Shown in pieces: positions 1-6,701 of a stretch of DNA of 22,472 nt (position 1 is its first letter; every line of letters starts with the position of its first letter). Position numbers and translations under genes: made by a program. Source of the stretch: an uncultured Peptoniphilus sp. (GTDB lineage: Bacteria; Bacillota; Clostridia; Tissierellales; Peptoniphilaceae); the NCBI GenBank assembly GCA_902465645.1, contig CABQNX010000020.1:1-22472 (forward strand), written 5' to 3'. The notes beneath the pieces are model-generated. The model was not told the DNA's origin. It saw only the letters and a list, made by a program, of their open reading frames with translations, and did no database searches.

Positions 1-8
1 TAAGATAA

Positions 9-25
9 ATGTTAACGTTTAACAT
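9..25. promoter_or_regulatory. 17-bp inverted repeat upstream of the stalk-domain gene
   Basis: Two perfect 7-base arms, ATGTTAA and TTAACAT, flank the three bases CGT. A short T run follows at about 27-32. The element could be an operator for the gene starting at 51, or the weak terminator hairpin of a gene left of the window. Nothing in the window decides between the two. Confidence 0.3.
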
Positions 26-50
26 ATTTTTTATTAAAAAAGGAGAAATT

Positions 51-1196
51 ATGAAAAAGACGAGAAAATTTTTTATTTTATTTTTATCTCTTGTAATGTT
101 ACTTTCAACAGTAAATGTTTTTGCTGTGAGACATAAAGAGAGAGATATACCTTTGAATGGAATTATTGTAAACGACCACATTGTTTATAGTGACGTATAT
201 CCTTACATTAAAAATAGTAGGACATATGTACCTATAAGATTTATAGCTGAAGAACTTGGCTATGATGTTAAATGGGACGGAGCCAATAAAAAGGTAACAA
301 TGACAAATGATGGGACTACAGTTGAACTTACTATAGGTTCAAATAAGATGATGGTAAATGGTAAGGCAGTTCTTTTAGATGCACCAGCAGAAATAAGGGA
401 CGACAGAACTTTCGTACCACTTAGGGCAATTGCTGAAGCCTTTGGAGAAAAGGTAGATTATTCTAGTGATTATAAAGCTGTTTATATAGGTGATAATCCT
501 AAATATAATGCCTTCTATAAGGTGGTATATTACTATGAAAAGAAAGAAACTGTTATTTCTGAATATACAATTAATATTGCAACTTATAAGATGAATGTAA
601 ATGGAAATATCACAAGATTTGGAACAATAAGTGAACTTGTAAATGTAGTTTACGATGACTTCTACAATTATGGAGTGAGTGGAGTTTCTAAATATGGTGT
701 AACAACTTATAAGACTAACAAAACAACTTACACTCAACCAACAGTTCAACCAAAGGAAGAATCTGTATACGTAAAAAAAACTGAATCCAATGTTGCTCAA
801 GAAAAACAACTTAAGGATAAATATTATGTTGTTTCTACAGATGATGTACTTGTAGGCTCTTGGTATGGACCTAGTAGTCATGATTACAATGGACAAAAAT
901 TACCTACAGATAATTACTCATACATCACAAGTCTAGGAAATGGTAGATATATACTAACTAATAGGGTTATTCTAACTGATGATAAGAACTCAGAATTTTT
1001 TACAGAACAATATGGATACTACGATAAGGATTTAAATGCTTTAGTAGTAGAAAAATCACACAAGACTTATGGTAAAACAGGATTATTTACAGGAAGCAAC
1101 CCTGTTTCTAATCGGGGAAAATTTTATCTTGAAAACTCTTATACAAGACTATCTTGGAGTAAGATAGGTTCTTTGCATTATTTGGATAAGTATTAA
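51..1196 (+). CDS. Exported protein with copper-amine-oxidase-type stalk domain
   Basis: The start is ATG 51, preceded by AGGAGA at 41-46. An upstream in-frame ATG at 9 would put a poor extension in front of the signal peptide. The 381-residue product opens with a basic stretch and a hydrophobic core (about residues 6-24) and a likely signal peptidase I site after VFA (residue 25). Residues about 33-150 hold two copies of the stalk-domain signature: a YVPIRFIAEELG-like motif and an FVPLRAIAEAFG motif, each followed by a short beta segment. This domain (copper amine oxidase N-terminal-like) is common in surface proteins of clostridia and usually acts as a wall-proximal spacer, not an oxidase. 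The middle (about 200-250) is a lysine/threonine-rich linker. The last about 110 residues, beginning near LVGSWYG, are rich in aromatic and beta-forming residues and look like a small beta-barrel of unknown function. No sortase motif is present. Confidence 0.8.
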   Translation: MKKTRKFFILFLSLVMLLSTVNVFAVRHKERDIPLNGIIVNDHIVYSDVYPYIKNSRTYVPIRFIAEELGYDVKWDGANKKVTMTNDGTTVELTIGSNKMMVNGKAVLLDAPAEIRDDRTFVPLRAIAEAFGEKVDYSSDYKAVYIGDNPKYNAFYKVVYYYEKKETVISEYTINIATYKMNVNGNITRFGTISELVNVVYDDFYNYGVSGVSKYGVTTYKTNKTTYTQPTVQPKEESVYVKKTESNVAQEKQLKDKYYVVSTDDVLVGSWYGPSSHDYNGQKLPTDNYSYITSLGNGRYILTNRVILTDDKNSEFFTEQYGYYDKDLNALVVEKSHKTYGKTGLFTGSNPVSNRGKFYLENSYTRLSWSKIGSLHYLDKY

Positions 1197-1246
1197 TTTT
1201 AAAATTCAATCAGTATATATATAATTTGAATCAGAGGAGGATTAAC

Positions 1247-1576
1247 GTGAGTTGTAATTATAAGGGAGCTCGCTCTTACGGGCATAGTACTTGTAATAGC
1301 CCTATATATAGGAGAGGAAGAAGAGATGGAATAGTAGAAATGATGCATCAAACTAGGTTTTGTGATGGTCGTTTTAGAAATTGTCCTTATTATGATTATG
1401 ATAATTTTTATAATGACGCAGTTCATAATAATGCATATAGAGAAACAGAAGATGAATGGAGACAAACCAAGCAAAGTACATCTATAAGTTTGATTTTATT
1501 TGCTATTGTAGCTTTGGTAGTTTTGTATTTTGGATATCAATTCTTTGCTTATGGCTATATAGAGCTACCATTCTAA
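1247..1576 (+). CDS. Small cysteine- and tyrosine-containing single-pass membrane protein, unknown
   Basis: The start is GTG 1247, placed six bases after AGAGGAGG (1233-1240). The in-frame TTG at 1226 lies upstream of that ribosome binding site and is rejected. The product is 109 residues. The N-terminal half is polar and basic, with four scattered cysteines (residues 3, 15, 38 and 45) and a tyrosine/asparagine-rich patch (YYDYDNFYND). A hydrophobic segment at about residues 82-102 should cross the membrane once, leaving a short aromatic tail. There is no cleavable signal peptide, so it is likely tail-anchored or has an N-in orientation. A TATAAT at 1220-1225 is the only promoter-like element and would give a very short leader. 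I do not recognise the family. It lies 50 bases after the stalk-domain gene and may be cotranscribed with it. Confidence 0.6.
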   Translation: MSCNYKGARSYGHSTCNSPIYRRGRRDGIVEMMHQTRFCDGRFRNCPYYDYDNFYNDAVHNNAYRETEDEWRQTKQSTSISLILFAIVALVVLYFGYQFFAYGYIELPF

Positions 1577-1652
1577 TCATACTTTTTGGAATATTAAATA
1601 TGATTATTATCGAAGTCGAATAAAATTTTTACTTCAAGTTATTTTTTATTTT

Positions 1653-1678
1653 AGTAATTTAACTATTATTAAATTACT
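1653..1678. terminator. AT-only hairpin between convergent genes
   Basis: A perfect 10-bp stem (AGTAATTTAA and its complement) closes a six-base loop between the plus-strand gene ending at 1576 and the minus-strand gene ending at 1689. The stem has only two G:C pairs and is followed by a short ACTTTT rather than a full T run, so it is a weak terminator at best. A second, smaller dyad (TAATCATA / TATGATTA, 1574-1606) lies just upstream. Confidence 0.4.
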
Positions 1679-1688
1679 ACTTTTAACT

Positions 1689-2699
1689 TTATCCTCTTAC
1701 TCTCTTATTCTCTTTGTCATAAAATACTCTGTCGCATAGTTTTCCTTGGATGCTTCCTGCTTTTGTTTTTATTTCTACTTCTTTGCCTTCTACTGCCTTA
1801 TCTTTTTCTATCATGCAGTAGCCGATGAAATTTTCTACTGTGTAGCCGTAAGTGAATTTTGTTACCTTACCGATTGTCTTGCCATCGAGTAGGACTTCGT
1901 CGCCTGCTTCTACTTGGCCATCTTCTAGTAATTCAAATCCAAATAGGTCGCGAGTGACATTTTCTTTTGCCTTTAATAGAGCATCTTTTCCAATGAAGTC
2001 ACTGTCCCAAGCTACTGTCCAGCCGTAACCAACTTCAAGTGGGTTTGCTCCTTCAAGGTCACTCATAAGAACGTAGCCCTTTTCGCCTGGAAGACTTCCA
2101 ACGATTACATCTGTAGTAATGTTTACAAGGTCAAATTCTTTTCCAGCTTCTTTTATTTTTTCTTCGAGGACTTCCTTTTTATCAGTCTGAACGTAAAGTT
2201 CGTAGCCAAGTTCTCCAGTGAAACCTGCTCTTGCCACCATAAGGTCCAAATCGCCAAGAGAGTTGTCTTCGATTGTGAAGAATTTTAAATCTGAAATGTC
2301 CTTGTCCACAATTTTATTTACAAGATCCTTGGACTTTGGTCCTTGAATAGCAAACATTGTGAGCTTGTCTGAGATGTTTTTGTACTCAACTTCACATCCA
2401 TCTTTAAATTTGTCAAACCACTGGATCATCTTGTCGATGTAGAGGGTAGAGATCAAAAACTTTTCTGCTTCTAGTCTAAAGACAATTACGTAGTCAATTA
2501 TCTTACCTTCTTCGTTTAGCATTGTTGTATAAAGAGCGTGAGTGTCTTTCATATTTTTAATGTCATTTACAAACATCTTGTCTAAAAATTTTGCTGAATC
2601 CTTGCCCTTAACATCTAGGACTTGGTGGGTAAAGTCGTAATAACCAACGCCTGATCTAACAGCTTCGTGTTCTTTTCTTCTTAAAGCATCATTTTTCAT
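1689..2699 (-). CDS. GcvT-family (folate-binding aminomethyltransferase-like) protein, divergent
   Basis: The start is ATG at 2697-2699, eight bases after an AAAGGAAAG ribosome binding site. Longer in-frame starts precede that site. The 336-residue product has the GcvT order: a VKGKDSAKFLDKM-type segment (about 30-42), the GKIIDYVIVFRL strand (65-76), AIQGPKS (117-123), GFTGELGYEL (159-168), LEVGYGWTVAW (221-231) and the C-terminal barrel. It lacks the first about 25 residues of typical T-proteins. The usual IDD motif reads IDY (68-70), so the second Asp, which contacts the folate in T. maritima GcvT as I recall the numbering, is Tyr. The usual ARDTLRLEAG segment is also replaced (about 195-206). 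No gcvH or gcvP is nearby. It may be a standalone one-carbon or demethylase-type enzyme, or a YgfZ-like folate protein. The family is secure, the substrate is not. Confidence 0.8.
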   Translation of the reverse strand: MKNDALRRKEHEAVRSGVGYYDFTHQVLDVKGKDSAKFLDKMFVNDIKNMKDTHALYTTMLNEEGKIIDYVIVFRLEAEKFLISTLYIDKMIQWFDKFKDGCEVEYKNISDKLTMFAIQGPKSKDLVNKIVDKDISDLKFFTIEDNSLGDLDLMVARAGFTGELGYELYVQTDKKEVLEEKIKEAGKEFDLVNITTDVIVGSLPGEKGYVLMSDLEGANPLEVGYGWTVAWDSDFIGKDALLKAKENVTRDLFGFELLEDGQVEAGDEVLLDGKTIGKVTKFTYGYTVENFIGYCMIEKDKAVEGKEVEIKTKAGSIQGKLCDRVFYDKENKRVRG

Positions 2700-2744
2700 A
2701 AAATCACTTTCCTTTATCAATTTAAAACAATACTCTATATTACT

Positions 2745-2774
2745 ATCATACCCTTGAAAGATTTTAAATAACAA
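2745..2774 (-). promoter_or_regulatory. Putative promoter of the GcvT-like gene
   Basis: Read on the minus strand, TTGTTA (2774-2769) and TATGAT (2750-2745) are separated by 18 bases, about 45 bases before the ATG. Both boxes match the vegetative consensus at four or more positions. AT-rich sequence makes chance matches common. Confidence 0.4.
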
Positions 2775-2916
2775 AAGCTTTAGAATAAAGAGATTTTAAA
2801 AATTATTTGAAAGTGAAAATTAAATTGGACTTTAGAAATAAAAGCAAGTTGGTAAAAATAAGCTCAGTCATTATTTTAAAAATATTTTTCTTAGAAAGAT
2901 AATAATAAATTATAAA

Positions 2917-2955
2917 GTCACTTGCCTATAAAAGGTAAGTGTATATACACTTGAC
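2917..2955. promoter_or_regulatory. Candidate NiaR operator: repeated dyads in the nadA promoter
   Basis: A 16-bp perfect palindrome, AAGTGTATATACACTT, occupies 2937-2952 and overlaps the -35 box of the nadA promoter. Its outer half-site recurs. CACTTGCC (2919-2926), GGTAAGTG (2934-2941) and CACTTGAC (2948-2955) alternate in orientation, so the middle copy can pair with either neighbour. The position over the promoter and the presence of a niaR gene at the end of the operon make NiaR the obvious ligand. That assignment is inference, and I have not relied on a remembered consensus. Confidence 0.55.
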
Positions 2956-2984
2956 TTGTCCAGTCTGCTTCATTGTAATATAAT
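2951..2984 (+). promoter_or_regulatory. nadA promoter
   Basis: TTGACT (2951-2956) and TGTAAT (2974-2979) are 17 bases apart. An overlapping alternative uses TTGTCC (2956-2961) with TATAAT (2979-2984), also 17 bases apart. Transcription would begin near 2987-2992, leaving a leader of only about 20 bases and no room for a riboswitch. The rest of the gap from 2700 to 3007 shows only AT-rich sequence. Confidence 0.6.
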
Positions 2985-3010
2985 TTTAAGTAAAATTTAT
3001 TAGGAGATTG

Positions 3011-3934
3011 GTGAAATTGAAAAATTTAGAAAATTTAACTTTGGAAGAAAAAATTGAAATATTAAAAAAATTAAAGGAAGAGAGAGATGCTGTTATACTT
3101 GCCCACTACTATGTTGATGAAGAGATCCAAGCTGTGGCTGACTACATAGGAGATTCTTTCTTCTTAGCTCAAAAAGCTACAGAACTCAAGGAAGAAACCA
3201 TAGTTATGGCTGGCGTTTACTTCATGGGAGAAAGTGTTAAGATTTTGAATCCAAGCAAGAATGTTTTGATGCCCGACCTTGGAGCAGACTGTCCCATGGC
3301 CCACATGGTTAGCGTAGAAAAAATTAAGGAGATTAGAGAGGCCTACGATGACCTAGCAGTTGTAACTTACATAAATTCTACTGCAGAGATCAAGGCTTAC
3401 TCAGATATTTGTGTCACATCTTCAAACGCTGCAAAGATTGTAAATAAGTTAGAAGAAAAAAATATATTTTTTGTACCAGATAAAAATCTTGGGGCTTATA
3501 TTAAGAAGTCATTGCCAGATAAAAATGTCATTTTAAACGACGGCTACTGTCCTGTTCACGACGAGATAGAAATAGAAGACGTAAAGGCCTACAAGGGCAA
3601 GGTGAAAATTTTGGCTCATCCAGAATGTAGGAAAGAAGTCTTAGACCTTGCTGACTTCATTGGATCTACAAAGGCAATTATTAATGAAGCAGGCAAGTAT
3701 GATGATGTTTTAGTTGTCACTGAAGAAGGAATTTTTACTGAGTTAAAGAAAAAATATCCAGATGTTAAATTTAGGAAGCTTGCCAAGGGACCAATTTGCG
3801 ATGACATGAAAAAATTAAGTGTAGATAAGATTATTGAAGTTCTTGAAGAAAATAAAAATCAAGTTGAAGTACCAAGAGAAATTAGGGAAAAAGCTTTGAA
3901 ACCTCTAGAAAAAATGTTGGAGTTAGGCGCATAA
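3011..3934 (+). CDS. nadA: Quinolinate synthase NadA
   Basis: This enzyme condenses iminoaspartate from NadB with dihydroxyacetone phosphate to give quinolinate, using an oxygen-sensitive 4Fe-4S cluster. The product is about 307 residues, the short form seen in Thermotoga-type enzymes. Visible motifs are ILAHYYVDEEIQ near the start, YIGDSFFLA, the GADCPMA cysteine (about residue 94), TYINSTAEIKA, SSNA, the GYCPVH cysteine (about 180), AHPEC (about 206) and the PICDDM cysteine (about 263). The cysteines at about 94, 180 and 263 have the spacing expected of the three cluster ligands. The start is uncertain. TAGGAG (3001-3006) could serve GTG 3011 (chosen) or TTG 3017; TTG 3008 is too close. It is the first gene of the nadABC-niaR operon. 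No nifS-like cysteine desulfurase lies beside it, unlike in Bacillus. Confidence 0.95.
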   Translation: MKLKNLENLTLEEKIEILKKLKEERDAVILAHYYVDEEIQAVADYIGDSFFLAQKATELKEETIVMAGVYFMGESVKILNPSKNVLMPDLGADCPMAHMVSVEKIKEIREAYDDLAVVTYINSTAEIKAYSDICVTSSNAAKIVNKLEEKNIFFVPDKNLGAYIKKSLPDKNVILNDGYCPVHDEIEIEDVKAYKGKVKILAHPECRKEVLDLADFIGSTKAIINEAGKYDDVLVVTEEGIFTELKKKYPDVKFRKLAKGPICDDMKKLSVDKIIEVLEENKNQVEVPREIREKALKPLEKMLELGA

Positions 3935-3935
3935 T

Positions 3936-5198
3936 ATGAAAAAATTTGACGTATTAATTGTTGGTTCAGGTCTTGCTGGAGTCAGCACTGCCCTAGAGTT
4001 AAGTAAAGATTACAAGATTGGTCTTGTAACAAAGAAAAAGCTTGAAGACTCAAACTCCTATCTTGCCCAAGGTGGAATTAATGTCTTAAGAGATGAAGAG
4101 GACAGGGAAGTTTTTATTGAAGACACCATGAAGGCTGGCCACTACAAGAATAATTTAAAGTCTGTTGAAACCATGGTGGACAAGTCCCAAGAGGCAATTG
4201 AGTTTTTAATGGACCTGGGAGTTGAGTTCACAAAGAAGGATGGAGGACTTGATTATGCAAGAGAGGGCGGCCACTCAGCATCAAGGGGCCTTCATATTGA
4301 CGATGAAATAGGCAAGGGAATCCTAGATGTCCTCTATAAAAGGACAAGGGAAAGACCTAACATAGAAATATTTGAAGACACGCCTATACTTAACCTTATT
4401 GTAAAAGATGGCAAGTGTTATGGGGCAAGGTCTCACGATGAGCTTTTTATTTCAACTAATGTGGTCCTTGCAACTGGTGGACTTGGTGGACTCTTTGACA
4501 AGTCAACAAACTTTCCTCATATTTGTGGAGACGGACTTGCCATGGCAATAAAAAATGGAGTAAAGCTTAAGGACATTTCTTACATCCAGTTTCATCCAAC
4601 ATCACTTTATGAAGAAGGAGTTGAAAGGCAACTTTTGATTTCTGAATCTGCAAGGGGCGAAGGGGCATTACTACTAAACCACAAGGATGAAAGGTTCACA
4701 GATGAAATGAAGCCAAGGGATATTGTTGCGGGAGCCATAAAAGAAGAAATGGAAAAGGAAGGAGTGGACTTTGAGTACTTGTCAATGAAACCACTTGGAG
4801 AAGAAAAAATTCCCAAGAGATTTCCAATGATTTTTGATGAGTTGAGGGACAGAGGAATTGATCCAAGATATGAAAATATTCCAATAGTTCCATGCCAACA
4901 CTACACTATGGGAGGAATTCTTTGTGACATAAAGGGAAGGACTAACCTAGAAGGCCTCTTTGTTGTTGGTGAAGCTGGCAATGTTGGTATCCATGGCTCC
5001 AATAGACTTGCCTGCAATTCACTTCTTGAGTGCGTGGTTTTTGGGAGGATTTTGGCAGATTTCTTAAACGAAAATAAATTTGACAATGCAGAAATAAATT
5101 TCAAAATTGATACAATAGATATTGATGAAGAAGAAAAGAAAAAAATTATTTTTGAAAGGATAATAGAAGATGAGAGAGCTAAAGCCAATCTTAATTGA
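3936..5198 (+). CDS. nadB: L-aspartate oxidase NadB (short C-terminus)
   Basis: This flavoprotein oxidises L-aspartate to iminoaspartate, the substrate of NadA. In anaerobes fumarate is the likely electron acceptor. The 420-residue product begins one base after the nadA stop. Visible are the FAD-binding GSGLAG (10-15), SYLAQGGI (41-48), EGGHSASRGLH (110-120), an LATGGLGG strand, QFHPTSLY (218-225), SARGEG (238-243), RDIVAGA (261-267), the HYTMGG histidine (322) and HGSNRLACNSLLE (353-365), whose arginine binds substrate carboxylate in this family. Typical NadB has about 510-540 residues. Here the C-terminal helical domain is reduced to about 45 residues, ending in an acidic/lysine-rich tail. 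The last 29 bases overlap nadC. A fumarate reductase-like role is unlikely given the operon. Confidence 0.93.
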   Translation: MKKFDVLIVGSGLAGVSTALELSKDYKIGLVTKKKLEDSNSYLAQGGINVLRDEEDREVFIEDTMKAGHYKNNLKSVETMVDKSQEAIEFLMDLGVEFTKKDGGLDYAREGGHSASRGLHIDDEIGKGILDVLYKRTRERPNIEIFEDTPILNLIVKDGKCYGARSHDELFISTNVVLATGGLGGLFDKSTNFPHICGDGLAMAIKNGVKLKDISYIQFHPTSLYEEGVERQLLISESARGEGALLLNHKDERFTDEMKPRDIVAGAIKEEMEKEGVDFEYLSMKPLGEEKIPKRFPMIFDELRDRGIDPRYENIPIVPCQHYTMGGILCDIKGRTNLEGLFVVGEAGNVGIHGSNRLACNSLLECVVFGRILADFLNENKFDNAEINFKIDTIDIDEEEKKKIIFERIIEDERAKANLN

Positions 5199-6015
5199 CA
5201 AGTATATACTTGCTGCCCTAAGGGAAGACATGACTAGTGGTGACATAACAACAGATTCAATTTTAAAAGATGAGAAGGCTGAAGTAAATTTAATTGCAAA
5301 GGACAAGGGAATTCTTGCAGGCCTTGATGTATTTAAGAGGGTCTTTGAAATCTTGGACAAAGATGTGACCTTTGAATTTTATTTTTCTGATGGCGATGAG
5401 GTTAATAACAAGGACTTAATAGGAAAAATAAGTGGAAGAGCCAAGACAATCCTAGAAGGAGAGAGGACAGCCTTAAATTTCTTGCAAAGGATGAGCGGGA
5501 TAGCAACTTACACTAAAAAAATGGTTGACGCCCTAGACAGCGAACATGTAAAAATTCTTGACACAAGAAAGACAACTCCAAACATGAGGATTTTTGAAAA
5601 ATATGCAGTGACTATTGGTGGAGGCTACAACCACAGGTACAATTTATCTGATGGAATTATGTTAAAAGACAACCACATAGATGCAGGTGGAGGAATAAGA
5701 GAAGCAGTTGAAAAAGTTAAGAGCCTCAATCCCTTTGTAAAGAAAATTGAAGTCGAAGTGGAAAATTTTGGCCAAGTGAGGGAAGCACTAGAAGCAAAAG
5801 CTGATATAATAATGTTAGACAATATGGAAATAGAAGAGATAAGAGAAGCCTGCAAGATAATTAATAAGAGGGCCATTATTGAGTGCTCAGGAAACATTAA
5901 CCTAGAAAATATTAATTCTTATAAGGACCTAGACATTGATTATATTTCTTCGGGTGCCATAACTTACAGTGCAGGAGTCTTGGACCTATCCATGAAAAAT
6001 TTGAAAATCTATTGA
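5170..6015 (+). CDS. nadC: Nicotinate-nucleotide pyrophosphorylase (carboxylating) NadC
   Basis: Quinolinate phosphoribosyltransferase: it converts quinolinate and PRPP to nicotinate mononucleotide, CO2 and pyrophosphate, the third step of the pathway. The product is 281 residues, the normal length. Motifs include LREDMTSGDIT (18-28), GERTALNFLQRMSGIAT (97-113), the PRPP/quinolinate-binding DTRKTTPNMR (131-140), GGGYNHR (150-156), LKDNHI (165-170), KIEVEVE (192-198), IIMLDN (213-218) and the C-terminal SSGAIT glycine loop. It starts inside the end of nadB (29-base overlap), with AAGGA about nine bases upstream of the ATG, so translation is probably coupled. The standard substrate residues appear intact. 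Confidence 0.96.
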   Translation: MRELKPILIDKYILAALREDMTSGDITTDSILKDEKAEVNLIAKDKGILAGLDVFKRVFEILDKDVTFEFYFSDGDEVNNKDLIGKISGRAKTILEGERTALNFLQRMSGIATYTKKMVDALDSEHVKILDTRKTTPNMRIFEKYAVTIGGGYNHRYNLSDGIMLKDNHIDAGGGIREAVEKVKSLNPFVKKIEVEVENFGQVREALEAKADIIMLDNMEIEEIREACKIINKRAIIECSGNINLENINSYKDLDIDYISSGAITYSAGVLDLSMKNLKIY

Positions 6016-6022
6016 GGGAGAT

Positions 6023-6532
6023 ATGTTGGATCCAAAATTAAGAAGAGAAGATTTGTTACAATTTTTATACGAAAATCAAAAGCCCATGTCGGGAGAGAAC
6101 TTGGCAAAAAAATTTGATGTAACAAGACAGGTTATAGTCCAAGACATGGCAATACTCAGGGCCTCTGGCAAGGACATTGTGTCAACTAATAGGGGCTACT
6201 ATCTAAACGAAGCCAGGACCCAAAAAGTTTTTAAGGTCAAGCACAGTGACAAGGACATAAAAAAAGAACTAGAAGCTATTGTTGACCTGGGAGGGCTTGT
6301 TAAGGACGTCATGGTCCACCACAAGGTTTATGGTGAAATAAAAAAAGATTTAAACTGTTCATCAAGAAGGGACGTAAAAATTTTTTTAGAGAAGATGGAT
6401 GAAGAAAAATCCAAACCCCTTGACGTGCTAACGGGTGGAGTTCATTATCACACAGTTGTAGCAGAAAATGAAGAAGTTATGGAAGAGATAGAAGTGGTTT
6501 TAGATGATATGGGATTTTTATTAAAGGACTAA
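6023..6532 (+). CDS. niaR: Niacin-responsive transcriptional repressor NiaR
   Basis: NiaR (YrxA/TM1602 family) represses NAD synthesis and niacin uptake genes when niacin is bound. The 169-residue product has an N-terminal winged helix-turn-helix of the HTH_11 type (about 6-60; GENLAKKFDVTRQVIVQDMA spans the recognition region, followed by the wing near STNRGYYL). The C-terminal 3H domain (about 72-168) carries its histidines in KHSDK (74), MVHHKVYG (99-100) and GVHYHTV (141, 143), which bind metal and ligand in this family. GAGGGAG (6014-6020) precedes the ATG, seven bases after the nadC stop. Being last in the operon, it would be autoregulated through the palindrome ahead of nadA. Confidence 0.95.
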   Translation: MLDPKLRREDLLQFLYENQKPMSGENLAKKFDVTRQVIVQDMAILRASGKDIVSTNRGYYLNEARTQKVFKVKHSDKDIKKELEAIVDLGGLVKDVMVHHKVYGEIKKDLNCSSRRDVKIFLEKMDEEKSKPLDVLTGGVHYHTVVAENEEVMEEIEVVLDDMGFLLKD

Positions 6533-6559
6533 AGAGTTAGGAGACTAACTCTTTTTTTT
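6531..6559 (+). terminator. Terminator of the nadABC-niaR operon
   Basis: A 10-bp perfect stem (AAAGAGTTAG with CTAACTCTTT) and a GAGA loop are followed by a run of eight Ts. The stem overlaps the last two bases of the niaR stop codon, so the operon ends directly at the gene. Confidence 0.92.
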
Positions 6560-6560
6560 A

Positions 6561-6595
6561 TTGTCTTGAATTATAAAAAAAAATTAACAAGACAA
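6561..6595. repeat. Inverted repeat upstream of the pst promoter
   Basis: TTGTCTTG (6561-6568) and CAAGACAA (6588-6595) are perfect complements separated by 19 AT-rich bases. The spacing is too wide for a good hairpin in such a spacer. It could be a bipartite protein site or chance. It lies just upstream of the TTTACA repeats. Confidence 0.35.
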
Positions 6596-6600
6596 AATAA

Positions 6601-6639
6601 TTTACACAAAATTTACAAAAGACTTCTTGGCAATTTACA
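6601..6639 (+). promoter_or_regulatory. Candidate Pho box: TTTACA direct repeats in 11-bp register
   Basis: TTTACA occurs at 6601-6606, 6612-6617 and 6634-6639. The offsets are 11 and 22 bases, so the three copies sit on one face of the helix, with an unmatched slot at 6623-6628 where the -35 box begins. PhoP/PhoB regulators bind direct repeats of about 6 bp with 11-bp periodicity (TT-ACA type in Bacillus). The operon below encodes a PhoP-like regulator, so positive autoregulation under phosphate limitation is the natural reading. Confidence 0.6.
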
Positions 6640-6654
6640 AATCAAAATTATAAT
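6627..6654 (+). promoter_or_regulatory. pstS promoter
   Basis: TTGGCA (6627-6632) and TATAAT (6649-6654) are 16 bases apart: one mismatch in the -35 and a perfect -10. The start would be near 6661, giving a 40-base leader. The AAAGGATG ribosome binding site lies at 6687-6694. Confidence 0.7.
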
Positions 6655-6701
6655 GACCATGAAATAAAAAATAAAATTAAATTTTGAAAGGATGAAAATT
6701 A

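Noticed and set aside
375..896. Long minus-strand open frame opposite the stalk-domain gene
   Set aside because: It is antisense to a gene with a clear signal peptide and stalk motifs, has low-complexity Ile/Phe/Ser/Asn composition and lacks a ribosome binding site.
1199..1474. Minus-strand open frame of isoleucine-rich composition
   Set aside because: It is a shadow of the plus-strand small membrane gene, with no ribosome binding site and no recognisable domain.
1574..1606. TAATCATA/TATGATTA dyad after the small membrane gene
   Set aside because: An AT-rich eight-bp stem with a 17-base loop and no T run; likely chance.
2700..3007. Possible riboswitch ahead of nadA
   Set aside because: The predicted transcription start leaves a leader of only about 20 bases. 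The inverted repeats lie upstream of or over the promoter, so a protein operator fits better.
5064..5360. Minus-strand open frame across the nadB-nadC junction
   Set aside because: It is antisense to two conserved overlapping genes and has no start context.
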